This document shows, piece after piece, positions 11,981 through 22,629 of a DNA stretch of 64,000 nucleotides. Source of the DNA: Microbotryomycetes sp. JL201 (Eukaryota; Basidiomycota; Microbotryomycetes); NCBI GenBank assembly GCA_033819885.1, contig JAQYUZ010000002.1, forward strand, positions 1 to 64,000, written 5' to 3'. The notes beneath the pieces are model-generated. The model made no database searches, was not told where the DNA came from, and saw only the letters and a program-made list of their open reading frames with translations. Made by a program: the position numbers and the translations under genes. Numbering within the stretch: position 1 is the stretch's first letter; each line of letters starts with the position of its first letter.

Positions 11981-13503
11981 TCACTTCTGCCTGGCACAGT
12001 ACAGCGGTCGACCTACCTCGGCTTTATCAAAGATGCTCGAAGCCGAGTCGGGACAGCATCTCTGACGTTCCAGGCGACGCCGACACAACCTCGTGATTTC
12101 GGCAGCTATGGCGCGTACGTGGTGTGCGTCCAATCTGAATCCTTCGAAACAAGCGATCGTCTCATGCAAACTTTCAGCACATAGCCACGCGTCATGCAAG
12201 AAATCGACATCTTCTGCAACGCGAAGCGGCTCGGAACCTGGCGCAGTTCTTTGGCTGCCCAAAACCACGGCGACCCACAGCTGAAGGGACAGAGTCGCGT
12301 CGGCATCGATCGAGAAAAGTCCGTGCGCTGCATTCGGAGGTTCCAGGTGCACCAGAGACGACGGAAGATCTTGACTGTCCGCAGATCTCTGAGAAAGCAA
12401 TCCGCGCAATAGTCGCGTGCAATCATCGATATAGTCCGATGCGACGGCGTCAAGGGTCTCATCTGACCAAAATTGACGGAAGACGAACGCAGGCTCAATT
12501 GAAACAACGTCGCACGCGTTACCGTCAAGTAGAAATCCATAATGCGCCAGCAGCTCTGCGTTGCTCAAGGCGCCATACGTGTTGAAAATCTCTTCGCCAG
12601 TCCGTATTGTGCGTGTTGTCACCATCAAGCAGTCGTCCTGCAGGGGTCTGTCCATGATCCGTACGCCATCTATGACTTCGTCATCGTGTGCACACTCGGC
12701 TAGGGACCCACATAGCGGGCACACCCAGATATCGCTTTCGAGGTTGACGTGCGGCGTGTCCGAATGGTTGAAGATGTCTGCTAGTGGGACGAGTGAAAGA
12801 CCGTGCCAGGAGTCGACAACGAATGCTCTCGACGACACAAAGCTGTAGGCGCGGAGAAAGTCTTGCAATGCGAAAGTGGCAGAAATGGATAATTTTTCGC
12901 TGGCTCTGACCAGCAATGGTTCCGCATGCTGCTCAAAGAACGTGGCGATAGTCTCCTGAAGAAGCTGGAAGTCAGTTCTACCGATCTGATGTGCATGACT
13001 TTTGCATTCGTGCACTCACAGCGTCGACTCCTGCGCGCTGAAGCTCTCGCTCCAATTGGGTGCCTGCAGCCCAAGCTCGTGCCTCGCCGTGTCGAGGCCA
13101 CAAGGCGGCGATTGGCGGTGCCTCTTGCCCAAGGCTTTCTACGTAGGCATGCCACCGCGAAGCGGGACCGAGCTGCATCTCATATACCAGGCAGGTCGAA
13201 AGTAGAAGCGCAGGTGACGTTGACGGTAAACTGTCAAGCGCGGTGCCGCTCAGAGCGCTCGATCGCACGGATAGCACAGCGGTCTTCGGAATCGAGACGA
13301 CTATGACAGAGCAACATCAGTTTTCATAAAACCTTACAGCGCCCGCAACTGGGGGACTTGCGGACCATGTCTGGCGCAAAGCCTGCTCGTGCGACGATGC
13401 CAACACCGGCGCACGAGCCACCAACTTCAGGAACAAAGTCTATAGCGTTGTGCCATCGTACATTGTTCTCTTGCAACCACCTCGCGAGCCGCGGAGGTAC
13501 CAT
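11981..13503 (-). CDS. SET-domain protein lysine methyltransferase (RKM/SETD6-like)
   Basis: Probable non-histone lysine methyltransferase of the RuBisCO-LSMT/Rkm type. Exons 13503-13338, 13300-13020 and 12985-11981 give about 483 aa. SET motifs: GGSCAGVGIVA near the start, VSIPKTAVLS, SRAFVVDSW, the N-H box in PLADIFNHSDTPHVN, a Cys-rich insert (VCPLCGSLAECAHD) and the Tyr motif GEEIFNTYG followed by NAELLAHYGF. The rest is the variable substrate-binding helical region. Intron 1 (13301-13337) is only 37 nt. Intron 2 can be read as 34 nt (acceptor at 12986) or 55 nt (acceptor at 12965), both in frame. ATG 13503 is the first usable start; upstream in-frame codons are non-ATG. Confidence 0.8.
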
Positions 13504-13622
13504 GCCATCGCAAACGCCCGGATTGGGCAAAGGAGAAAGGGCTATCACGCCGCGTTGGGCATTGCATGCATCCGAGCCTGCGCAACAATTACAGCCACCA
13601 CAACGACAACAGCGAATACATT

Positions 13623-14442
13623 TTACGTAGCAGCTTCCGCCTGTGCCTGCGCCTGTTCATAGACCACATCATTCAGGCCACGTCGATTTCTGGCAATCTC
13701 AATCGCGTAAAATTGCGTGCGATAGCCTGCAAATGACGATGATTGCGGACAACAATCAAGTTCTGTGTCAGCCAAGTAAGCAGCGTTGTACATCGACGCA
13801 GACCTACCGAAGATTGAGTTGTCCTCAGTGTAATCGCCGCTGCAGTCAGCACGGATTAGCGTGCCAAAATTGTAGTCGTCTATCCTTTTCTCGAAGGGCA
13901 TCATGAATTCGCGCCACCGCCTCTTGCCGTCTTTGGACTTCATCTCTTCCTCGTCAAGTTTTTTGAGCCTGTCGTTGCTCTGAAGTTCCGGGAACGCCTT
14001 CTCAAACGCCTCAAGAATCTCGTCGTCCCATCTGAATACGGGAGAGAAAAAATCACCATTAGACTTCTTGAAGATTAGGAACTAGCAGACGACATACTTC
14101 GTGAGCCGTTTGAGCGTTGACGGCCGGACTTTTTTGATCAAATTCATGTACGCCTCTGCTTGTTCAAAGCACACGACGGCAAATTGCATCTCGATCTACT
14201 CGGTGAGCCATCAGAGTGGGCAGCAGATTGAGGAGAACAACGCGATCAGCACCGATTGTCGAGCCACAATGCCCCACACATCCGTAGCTTGACAGAAGCC
14301 TGATCGATGCAGCGCAGAATCCTGCACATACCTCGCGATCATTCTCTGCCTCTTCCGCGTTGAATGAGCTAGGAATACCGCCGCTGCCGCCGGTGACGCC
14401 AATGCCAGACTCGCCGCTGATAATGTCATCGATGTGGCTCAT
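13623..14442 (-). CDS. PBDC1 / YPL225W-like protein
   Basis: Small conserved eukaryotic protein of the PBDC1 family; the yeast member YPL225W has been linked to folding of newly made eEF1A (established knowledge, not visible here). Four exons (14442-14332, 14195-14098, 14031-13808, 13726-13623) give 178 aa, close to family size. Landmarks: NAEEAENDRE, EMQFAVVCFEQAEAYMNLI, WDDEILEAFEKAFPEL, DGKRRWREFMMPFEK, DDYNFGTLIRADCSGDYTE and FYAIEIARNRRGLND. It ends with an Ala/Gln-rich tail (YEQAQAQAEAAT). It lies in tandem upstream of the SET gene, 119 bp between. Confidence 0.9.
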
Positions 14443-14600
14443 AGTGTTGCCTTCTATCCTCGTGACCGACCGAGTTTTGCGAAGACCTGATGTGGTAGCG
14501 AGCCCGAGGGGCGATGCTTGTGAAAGGAAACTGTGAAAGACGAGCTTGACGTTTTTTGTTCTCGGGCGACGACGTCACCGAGACCAACCTTGGCTGCGAC

Positions 14601-15653
14601 ATGCAGTTGCTATCACCAGCGTGGTACTCATCATGGATCCCCGAGATGGCGCATCCGTATTTGCGCTCTCTGATCGCTGGCGCGCTCCGCTTGGGTCCCA
14701 GGCCGCAGCACATGGCGTTCATCATGGACGGCAACCGCAGGTCCGCTCGACAGAGGTCACTGCCAGTCAGAGTCGGCCACGAAGAAGGCTTCGAGGCGCT
14801 CAAGCGCGTGCTTGGTTTCCTGCTCAAGCTCGGCGTGCCGCACGTGACCGTGTATGCGTTCTCGATCGAGAATTTCAACAGGGAACCGGCAGAGGTCGAC
14901 GCTCTGCTCGAAATGGCGCGAACTAGGCTGGTCGAGCTGTGCGAAAAGGGGTGCGTCTACCGACTCTGATGAAGCTAAACCCATTCGCCACTGAACACGG
15001 ACGGCGCGTTGCAGCGAACTACTTGACAGGCACGGCGTGCAGATCAGGATCATCGGCAGGAGAGATTTGCTACCTGTCGACGTACAAGAGGCTTGCGCAC
15101 GCGCAGAGGCCATGACCGCTCATAATAAGGAGTGAGTGGCGCCTGGAGCGTGGCTCACATGCGTTGGGTGTTGAACGCGTACATTAGGGGCATTCTTAAT
15201 CTATGCTGCCCATACACATCTCAAGAAGAGATAGCAACAGCGATACGTCGCTCGACAGCAGAAACTCCAGAGTCGGTTCCAACCTCGGATTTTTCTGGCC
15301 TCGACTCAATTACTTACCTCGGCCGTCGACTTGCAGAGCAGTTACGGAGCAAAAAGTCGCGAGCAATCTATACACATCGGCGTCGCCACCTCTTGACATT
15401 CTCATGAGGACGTCAGGTGTACATCGCCTGAGCGACTTCCTGCTTTGGCAGGCAAGTCGCTGTCTCGCTCACATACGCGCGGAAGCAAGCCGGCTGACTG
15501 ACTTACGGCTCTCAGACGAACGACAGCGCTGTGCTTCACTTTGTTTCCGTCAATTGGCCAGACATTGGAGTTTTGGATGTGCTCCCGCCCTTGCTTCAGT
15601 ATCAGGCGGAATGTCTCGCGAGCCGGTTTTGCTCGGTTTTCTACCGTGAATAA
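14601..15653 (+). CDS. cis-prenyltransferase (dehydrodolichyl diphosphate synthase, Rer2/Srt1-like)
   Basis: ER enzyme that condenses isopentenyl diphosphate to polyprenyl diphosphate for dolichol and N-glycosylation. Exons 14601-14950, 15015-15131, 15188 to about 15275, about 15350-15451 and 15516-15653 give about 264 aa. Motifs: [14 protein letters not shown] (catalytic Asp), [26 protein letters not shown], the PYTSQEEI segment and [20 protein letters not shown] with the conserved Arg pair. The end reads [12 protein letters not shown]. The last intron (15452-15515) is GC-AG (CAG|GCAAGT). The third intron is uncertain: the frame must change between 15246 and 15357, and the best joins are 15275|15350 or 15246|15342. 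ATG 14601 is used because upstream codons are non-ATG. Confidence 0.88.
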
Positions 15654-15740
15654 TTGGGCACAGAAAGGCATAGTATTACGACAAATTTAAATAGGACAGA
15701 TAACAAATGGTTTAGGGTCGCTCGAGGCATTGGCACTCGG

Positions 15741-18700
15741 CTACTTCCGCGGGACGAGCTCGTAAAGGACATGCCAGGACTGTTCGCGCATCGTAAATTG
15801 GATCCTGCCGTTCACCTCCGATACAGGCGTCATCAAACTTGCGCCGTCGAAGGTTAGACTCAGCTGCGTGCCGCAAACAAATTGTAATGGGCGGCCGGTG
15901 AAAGCATCCCGGATCTCGAGTGTGGTGGAAGAGAACAAACCTGGACACGTTGTGGTCAGCACTATACAACAAGGCACAGGTTTGACATTCACATATTTTG
16001 CCATCATGCAATGCTGCTTGTTCCGGTTTTGTGTCCCACTCCATCAGGGTGCCCTCAATTGGTTCGCTGTCAAGCAATTTTCAGCCGCCGCTAGCTCTCA
16101 AAACTGTCAGAAGTGGTGTCACTCACCCGTGCCGACCAACGTGGAAAGCAAAGTCTGCCCGGGATGACACTCAGCGCGAAGGCCGCTAGCCATCATCACG
16201 TAAACGTACCGTCATACACCAGTATGAATTTGCTGTCTTGAAGACGAAACATTCCCAATGTTTGCGCGTCCTTGCATCGGTCTAACAATGACGCCATCAT
16301 ACGATCTTGGCGCATCGGAGGAAAATCTGGAACCGTCATAGTCCTTTTTCTCACAGAGTCAGGTCTGATAAAGGGATGTTTGGTGACCTGTCCTACCTCA
16401 TCGAGTCCAAATCCATGATTTCGACGCCTTTCGGACCAACCAGTGCGAGTTTGCTTCGATGAAACTGAAGGCAAGTGACTTGGGTTGGCATGAAGAATTC
16501 TTTGTGTGCCCTGAACCAATCTGTCGAGCTTTTGCCAAAACCAAGGAAGCGGTGAGCGGCGCCCGTCTTTGCTTTGTCAGTTGGCGAGACAGGCTCGAGA
16601 GCTTTGAAGACGGATTCCTTGACACCGCTGCGCTTGGCGTCTACAGAGGCGAAGGCATCAGACAACCGATACGCGCGGGAACCCGCAGACGGCTCTCACA
16701 GATGACGAGGGTCCGTGCATCATGATCCGCTCCGATTCGGCCGACTCGGAAGAACGAGACATCTTTCTGGCCACTCAAGCGCTGGGGCCCTGCATGAGAA
16801 CAGGCAAAAAGAGGAAGCCAAAATGAGCTCAACGCTACAGAGACGCCTGGACAAATCGTGCAATTGCTGACCTTTGATCGCTTGCTCAGTCTTACGGCCG
16901 CTCGGGATCAAAGCCTCGAGCGTGTCTGCATCAGCGTGTCGAACATCAGTGCATGCTGTCCAGGAGGCTGCGCAGTCTGCATCGTACACGCAATTAAGAC
17001 TCGGTTTGCCAGCACGAGAACGAAACCGGAGTCTGGCAAGATGGCGCACTGCGTAATGTCGTTGAGGTGCACGACCTGGCGCATTGATCGCGGCTTGCCT
17101 CTGAAACCGACAAACAGTCCTTCTGAACAACCCGCAAGCACAAGCGATTGACCATCCTGAGTCGCGAGCGGTGAAGAGCACGTGGGAGGTCCAGTCTGGT
17201 TCTGCAGTGCTGCTCCGTCTACGGCTGCGAGGCTGCCAATGGCCGGTGCTGCACCAAATGTCTGATCGGCGAGGGCCTCGAGATCGTACACCCGATTGCG
17301 AGCAGACAAATTTGCACGGACCGAGAGTGCCTCGCGTACTGCTTTCTCCCATTGTTCCCGAGCTGAGGCCGAGTCAACGAAGTATTGGACCAAGCCTTGA
17401 TGCCTGCCGAGCTGATAGAACGTGATCGGGTACACCAGCGAGATTGGCAACCCAGCTGAGGACGCCGACTGGCTTCCAACGCTCGGCTGACGATCGGTCC
17501 CACCCAGCCTCGCGCTGCGCAGATGAAACCCGCTGCTACGGACCACAGGCTTGTCGCTGAAGCTGGATGGTCTAAGCTGGATCAGATCAAGGCGTACAGG
17601 CTTGATGGCTGCAGTCAGCCGCAAGACCAGGTGAAAGAGAACTACAAGGGACTGACTCTACGGCTGATGGGATACTGTCCATCGCGCTCGCGTCGCGGCT
17701 TTGTCACAACCACTGTATGAGGCGATGTTCAGTCCAGAGCCGCCTCTCAGCTGTGCCGGCGCTCACAATAATTGTCAAAAAGTACCAGATGGACATCCAC
17801 CCACTCGGAGAACCCGGCACCATCAGCTCGACGAAGGGCTTTGCCGGCCTTGAAGAAGCGCCGCTCTGGCGCAAGAAGCTCAAGGTCCTGCGTGACGGTG
17901 ATCAGACGACTGAGCAGGCATTTTCAGACCGATGATGACTGACAATGACGGAATCATTCTTGAACAGCAGGTCCCTGCCGAATTCTCGCTTGGCAACCAT
18001 GTTTTCTGTTTCCTTCACGGCGGTGTTCGCTTCTGATGCCTGTTGTTTGATGACGGCACGCGCTTGTTGAACATACGGCCGGTCCGGGTCGTCTTCATCC
18101 TGAGCCTGATAGATGCTGTCGAGGAACATGTCGTAGCGCAGCCCGCGCGGCATAACCCGGTTGTGAAAAGTGTCAAAGCCTCTTCTGTTCGCCTGCGGCA
18201 GGCGTTGAAATTCCTGTACAGAGTGGCGGTTCAACACCGCGTTTGTGGCCGGTTTGGGATCAAAATTACCTGTAAGAGCTGGGCTAGTCGAGGATTACGC
18301 GCAGTCTCGTCTTTCAGTATCCAGTCCGCCATTGGAAAGCGGGAAACATAGAACACGTAGGCCTTTGTCCAGTCCAAAGCTGCAGCGAGAATAATCTGAC
18401 CGATTCCGTGAAACACGAGCGACTCTTTTTGCTTCTCGAGCAACATCGACAAGAAGCTCCGGCTCAGCTCCCGAATATGTGCCATATTGAGCAAGACGTC
18501 TTCAAGAAAGCCATCGAGCCGATTTTGATGTATGATTGGCGGCTGTGCAGCCCTGAGCGGCTCGACAAATCCCTGCACTCGAGAAATCAGGATATTGTGA
18601 TGAGTGCGCATCGAGAAACCGCTGACCGATTCTACCAACTCGAGATCTTGCAGATACTTGATCTCGCCTTGAATCAGCTCAAAGATTAGATTTTGCACCT

Positions 18701-20379
18701 TGACTTGCTTCTTGCTCAAGGAATCAACGACCGAGCTCGGCACAGAAGTCTCCCAAGCTTCGGCCTCTTCAGTCTGCTGTTGAACCCTGAAGCGTCAGTG
18801 AGCAGAAGATCGAACATTCGATTTTGATCTTACGAAATCTGTTGGCGTCAAACTCGATACTGAGCTTCCGTGACGTTGCAATCGATTCTGGCGGCGTGTG
18901 CCGAATCAGCTATCGCACGGAAGTTCGAGCTGCGCATACATACAGTCCGTCTCCTTGGACAAGAATAAGCGTAACAGCCCGCAGCGAGAGAGCCGGAATC
19001 AGATTTTGAGCACGATGGCGAATAGCAGTCGGTGAAGGCGGTGAGCACCCCTTGCGGTACGTCCACGTCCTGCTCTAGCGAGCTGGTGATTCCTTCGTCC
19101 TCGAAAAAGATGAAAGCTTGACCAAGTCCATCGCGGAGCAGACTATCAGACCAGTCAATCTGACAGAGTTGTTCGAGTTTGTGAGCTCAGCCGAGATCCG
19201 CTGCATGTGGCATCTCACCTCGTGAAACCACAGAGCTTGATGCAGAGATCTAGCGATGGTGAGCGCTTGATGTCGGTCGGCCGAGACGCCAGCAAGAGCG
19301 CTCATCAAAGTCGACTACACGAACATGACTTAGGAATGACCTTTCGAGGCAAAGCTGGCCTGTAGAAGGCTTACGACTACATCTCTCCCAGTGAAAGCGT
19401 TGGGATGCTCCGTAAAACCTTTCGTTTGACGTGAGCGCGGCACATTGTCTCGGAGATGCAGAGCAAGCGCGCTGAGAAAAGCCCCCTCTCTCGAGTCCAA
19501 ATTGCCCCTCGCTGCGTCGTTGCGACTGCTCGTAGTGCTCAGGGCACTGTCAACTCGCTGCACGGCTGAGAAAGAATGATTCGGCGACCAGCTTGGAGGC
19601 GTTGCACTTCCGACCGTATCTTGAGCAGGGCTGTCTCCCGAACGAGCATTTCCGAAGGAAGGGTTGCGATTCCACCCATTTTGTCGCTCGTGCTGCAATG
19701 GCTGCTGACGACTGTCCCATTGCTCAGAGTACATCGATATTATGCCGCTGGCCACCGACTCTCGAGCACGCCTCGCAGATGGGAATGATGGTGGAGCTGT
19801 GAGCTGTTCTACATGTCCTCCAGGCGCGTGCGTGCGTAGTTGAGGACCAGCCTGTGGCGGCAACAAGGCTTCGGAGGACGGAGACGAGATTCGTGCCGGG
19901 TGGGCATAAGACTGATGCCGCTGCGGAAATGCTTGAGTACCGGTGAGCGGTGAAGTGCGGCTGGACGAGGGTCCAGCTGCTGGCAGCGAATGTTCGGAAA
20001 TTGTGTTCGCTGGTGACGTCCGCAGAGACCAGCCTGGAGTTGTCCCTTGTGAGGAGGTCTCTGGAACAGATTGGGGCGTTAGAAGTATAAGTGAGCATCA
20101 CGTTGACATTGTCGGTCGCGCAGCCATCGCGAGCTCGGCGGTGATGAGGGGCCCCAGCTTCCGCTGATACTACATGCATTCTCGTCGTGCGCACTCACCG
20201 GTCTGCTCGCTCGAATTTGATAAGCTCTCGTTCACATCGCACGGATCTTTCGCGGGCTGATATGGGCCGTTGTCGAGCGTCACGACTGGACCACGCTGCG
20301 CTGCAGCAGGGATCGAGTAGGTGCCAGACACATGGGAGGAGTAGAACGATTGTGCCTGAGACCACTGGGGTCCGCTCAT
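15741..20379 (-). CDS. Rho1 guanine nucleotide exchange factor, Rom1/Rom2-like (DEP-DH-PH-CNH)
   Basis: Activates Rho1 in cell-wall integrity signalling. About 17 exons; order along the protein: disordered N-terminus (20379 on); DEP domain from 19440 to 19080 (NAFTGRDVV, DRHQALTIARSLHQALWFHE, FIFFEDEG); a Cys-rich signature (CYSPSC, CYAYSCPRR) at about 18950-19020; DH domain 18750-17944 (VQNLIFELIQGEIKYLQDLE, RVMPRGLRYDMFLDSI); PH domain 17887-17300 (DLELLAPERRFF, LVLFDNYLVVTKP); and CNH domain 17290-15741 (DGQSLVLAGCSEGLFVG, VLIAYTLEALIPSG, SGQKDVSFFRVG, VFKALEP, EIRDAFTGRPLQFV). One exon (16154-16127) has 28 nt. The intron after the Cys-rich motif can be read as 34 nt (18910-18943), and the join near 18770-18834 leaves a one-base frame mismatch. 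Convergent with the prenyltransferase gene, 87 bp between stops. Confidence 0.9.
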
Positions 20380-20465
20380 GATTGCTCACAGCGGACCGTA
20401 CGTGCTCGAGGGTCGAGGGAAGCGAAAGAGCGACCGCGTTGCTCGTCTTGTTCACGAACTATACG
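20380..20465. promoter_or_regulatory. 86-bp divergent promoter ROM2-like / NDUFS6
   Basis: Only 86 bp separate the two start codons, so each gene's promoter must overlap the other's 5' UTR or coding start. No specific element is assigned. Confidence 0.45.
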
Positions 20466-21342
20466 ATGCTCGCCGCCACCCGGGCTTGCGGGCGCACACT
20501 GCAGCGTCGCCTTGCCCATAACGTTGCAAAACGTGAACCTGCGTCAGTCCATGTCGGCCTTGCACAGAGATGCACTATCTCGAGGAGCGAAGCCGAGCTT
20601 CTGCGCTGGTTCAGCTAGCCGATCGAGCGAGGCAGCAGATCAAAGCTTAGGTTTGGTGACCAAATGATAGGTCCCATACTTCTCTGCGCGCTTTGCTGGC
20701 TGCATGCCGCGGACGCCTTGCGCCTCAGTCGCGGCGCGCCAGTCATCCATTAATCGTTGCATCACACACTGACACTAACAGGCATCGTCTCACTTCCTCA
20801 CCGTGCGCAGAAAGCCACACACGCCAGCGACGGTGGGAACCCAACAATCGCCAAACCGCGCGACAACATGGAGCGCCAATCAGGCAGCGCGGTGCGTTTG
20901 TGTTGTTCGTGTGTACGCGCAATTGGTCCTCATGTTGCATCTCGCTGGCAGGACTAGCGCCATGGTCGGCCCACGCTTTGAGCAGACGGCGGAAGCGTTT
21001 CAACCGCGACCCTTGGCAGCCATTGAGCTCATTCACGAAGAACCTGTTCGCTTGGTGCCCAGCCGTATTGCAGCTTGCGATGGAGGTTAGCCCGCGCGGC
21101 TTGCTAGCATGTCATGCGAGCGCTTCGACTTCTGATGTCCCTTATTCTCGCTCTCAGGTGGAGGCGCTCTCGGACATCCCAGGGTGTTCATCAACCTCGA
21201 CAAGCCAGGAACCCATTCATGCAACTACTGGTGAGGCTATAGCGTGCTGTGTGTGACGTATGAGGGCCTTCAGAGCTGACTGGCCTTTCGCCACAGTGGA
21301 CTCCGTTTCGAGCAGGACCCTGACCATCACCATCACCATTGA
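20466..21342 (+). CDS. Mitochondrial complex I subunit NDUFS6 (13 kDa, zinc-binding)
   Basis: Peripheral-arm subunit of NADH:ubiquinone oxidoreductase that binds one zinc. Five exons (20466-20546, 20782-20891, 20952-21085, 21158-21230, 21297-21342) give 147 aa. The N-terminus is a basic presequence (MLAATRACGRTLQRRLAHN). The core runs MVGPRFEQT, AAIELIHEEPV, then the CHCC zinc site: Cys in ACDGGGG, His in LGHPRVF, two Cys in HSCNYCGLRFEQ. It ends DPDHHHHH, a natural five-histidine tail. The first intron is long for this window (235 nt) and the exon after it codes for a variable linker, so that junction is less certain. Confidence 0.9.
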
Positions 21343-21588
21343 GCACGAGAGCTTGCAATCCAATACCTTGAGTCCCCTCGTGAGCGAAGGGAACAAATTT
21401 GAGAGTGGGCCTACATGTGTTTCCGAAGGGAGTCGTTTGCAGCACCGATCGGATCACCGTATGATAAGGGCGCAGAACACATGACAGAGAATGAACATGA
21501 TTGCGACGCAATGCTAGAAAACCGAGACTACAAGCGCAAGGTAGCAACCTTGTCAAAACTCCACCAACCCGTCTTCATCTGGGAGCGT

Positions 21589-22041
21589 TTAGTGCTCGGC
21601 AAGCTCGCGCAATCGGCGGACGGTGCTATAGATAGCCAGAACGGCGTCAGCTCGTGCAGGTCCAAGGCATCAATATAGAACACACCTTCGGACGGTAGCC
21701 GCGGCAGTGGTCGAGACGGTCCATGCGCCACCGGCAGTGGTTTTCTTGCAAGCCTTGCAGTGCCAGATGCCGACCGCAGTGCGCTTGACAGAGTCCTTGC
21801 CGCAGAACGTGCACCTGAAAGTTCCGGGTCAGGCGTGAGGACTCGGGACAACAAGCGACCGCAACTCACGTATAGGTGGCGTGCTGAGTAATTTCCATCT
21901 TCTTGATGGTCTTCCTCAAGGTAGCACCATATCGCTACAAAGAGAACAGCTCAATATGGGCCCGGAGTCGTGGAAGGGTCGAGGTCGACTTACGACACCG
22001 TACTTGCCGGTCACGCCAACCTTTCTTGTGCGCTTCGTCAT
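21589..22041 (-). CDS. RPL43: 60S ribosomal protein eL43 (L43/L37Ae)
   Basis: Zinc-ribbon protein of the large ribosomal subunit. Four exons (22041-21994, 21934-21870, 21814-21686, 21625-21589) give 92 aa, the same length as yeast L43. Signature: [34 protein letters not shown], then the ribbon [22 protein letters not shown] with four cysteines, and the C-terminal helix [12 protein letters not shown]. The start ATG is immediately preceded by TTGCAG, so a 5' UTR intron ending there is possible, as is common in ribosomal protein genes. The neighbouring phosphatase gene is divergent. Confidence 0.95.
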
Positions 22042-22629
22042 CTGCAATCACAAAAAAGGTCGAATTCGACAGAGTTGTGCGCACGCGACGACCGTCGATA
22101 AGTTGGCGAGCGAACGGAAGCGTCGATGCCAAGATGCGCCGTGAACGAGAACGACACCATATGATGCACAGTGGGCGTCGGCGAGCACCACGTTGATAAC
22201 CAAAGAACAGTTTCCGGAGTGCGAGTTTGGTCGAAGACATGTTGTCGGCACCGTAAGGCGCGCCCATAAAAAATTGAATGAAGCGAATCGCAGGGGCATC
22301 AAGGAGTGGCGAGGAACGGAGAGTATGTCACAATATGATGATCAGCATACACGTCAAGTGGTAAGTACGAGAATGCGCACCTTTGGGACAGTGGGTGACG
22401 GAGGAGGATTCACAGGGCTCTGGGTCGACTGCCCTGACCGCTGTCGGCAACAGGGGGCTCACAATTTCACTCGATGTTTTTACAGGAGTCGAATGGACTC
22501 ACAACAAGCTCACTTAACTATCAAGCTTGAACGCCTGAACATTCATCGTAATCTCATGTTCGGTCGTCCGCAGCAGTCAGAGAGCTTGAGCAGCTTCAAG
22601 TCCGAGGCTGGTTTCGCGCTTTGTGGATT
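22042..22629. promoter_or_regulatory. Divergent promoter region eL43 / phosphatase gene
   Basis: 588 bp without a supported coding exon. It must hold the promoters of both genes and possibly a 5' UTR intron of the ribosomal protein gene ending at 22042. An ATG-led open stretch on the minus strand (from 22227) shows no family similarity. Confidence 0.4.

Noticed and set aside
18010-18240. Divergent DH third helix (RVMPRGLRYDMFLDSI) considered as a sign of a pseudogene
   Set aside because: Frame, splice sites and the downstream PH and CNH domains are intact, so it is simply a diverged DH core.
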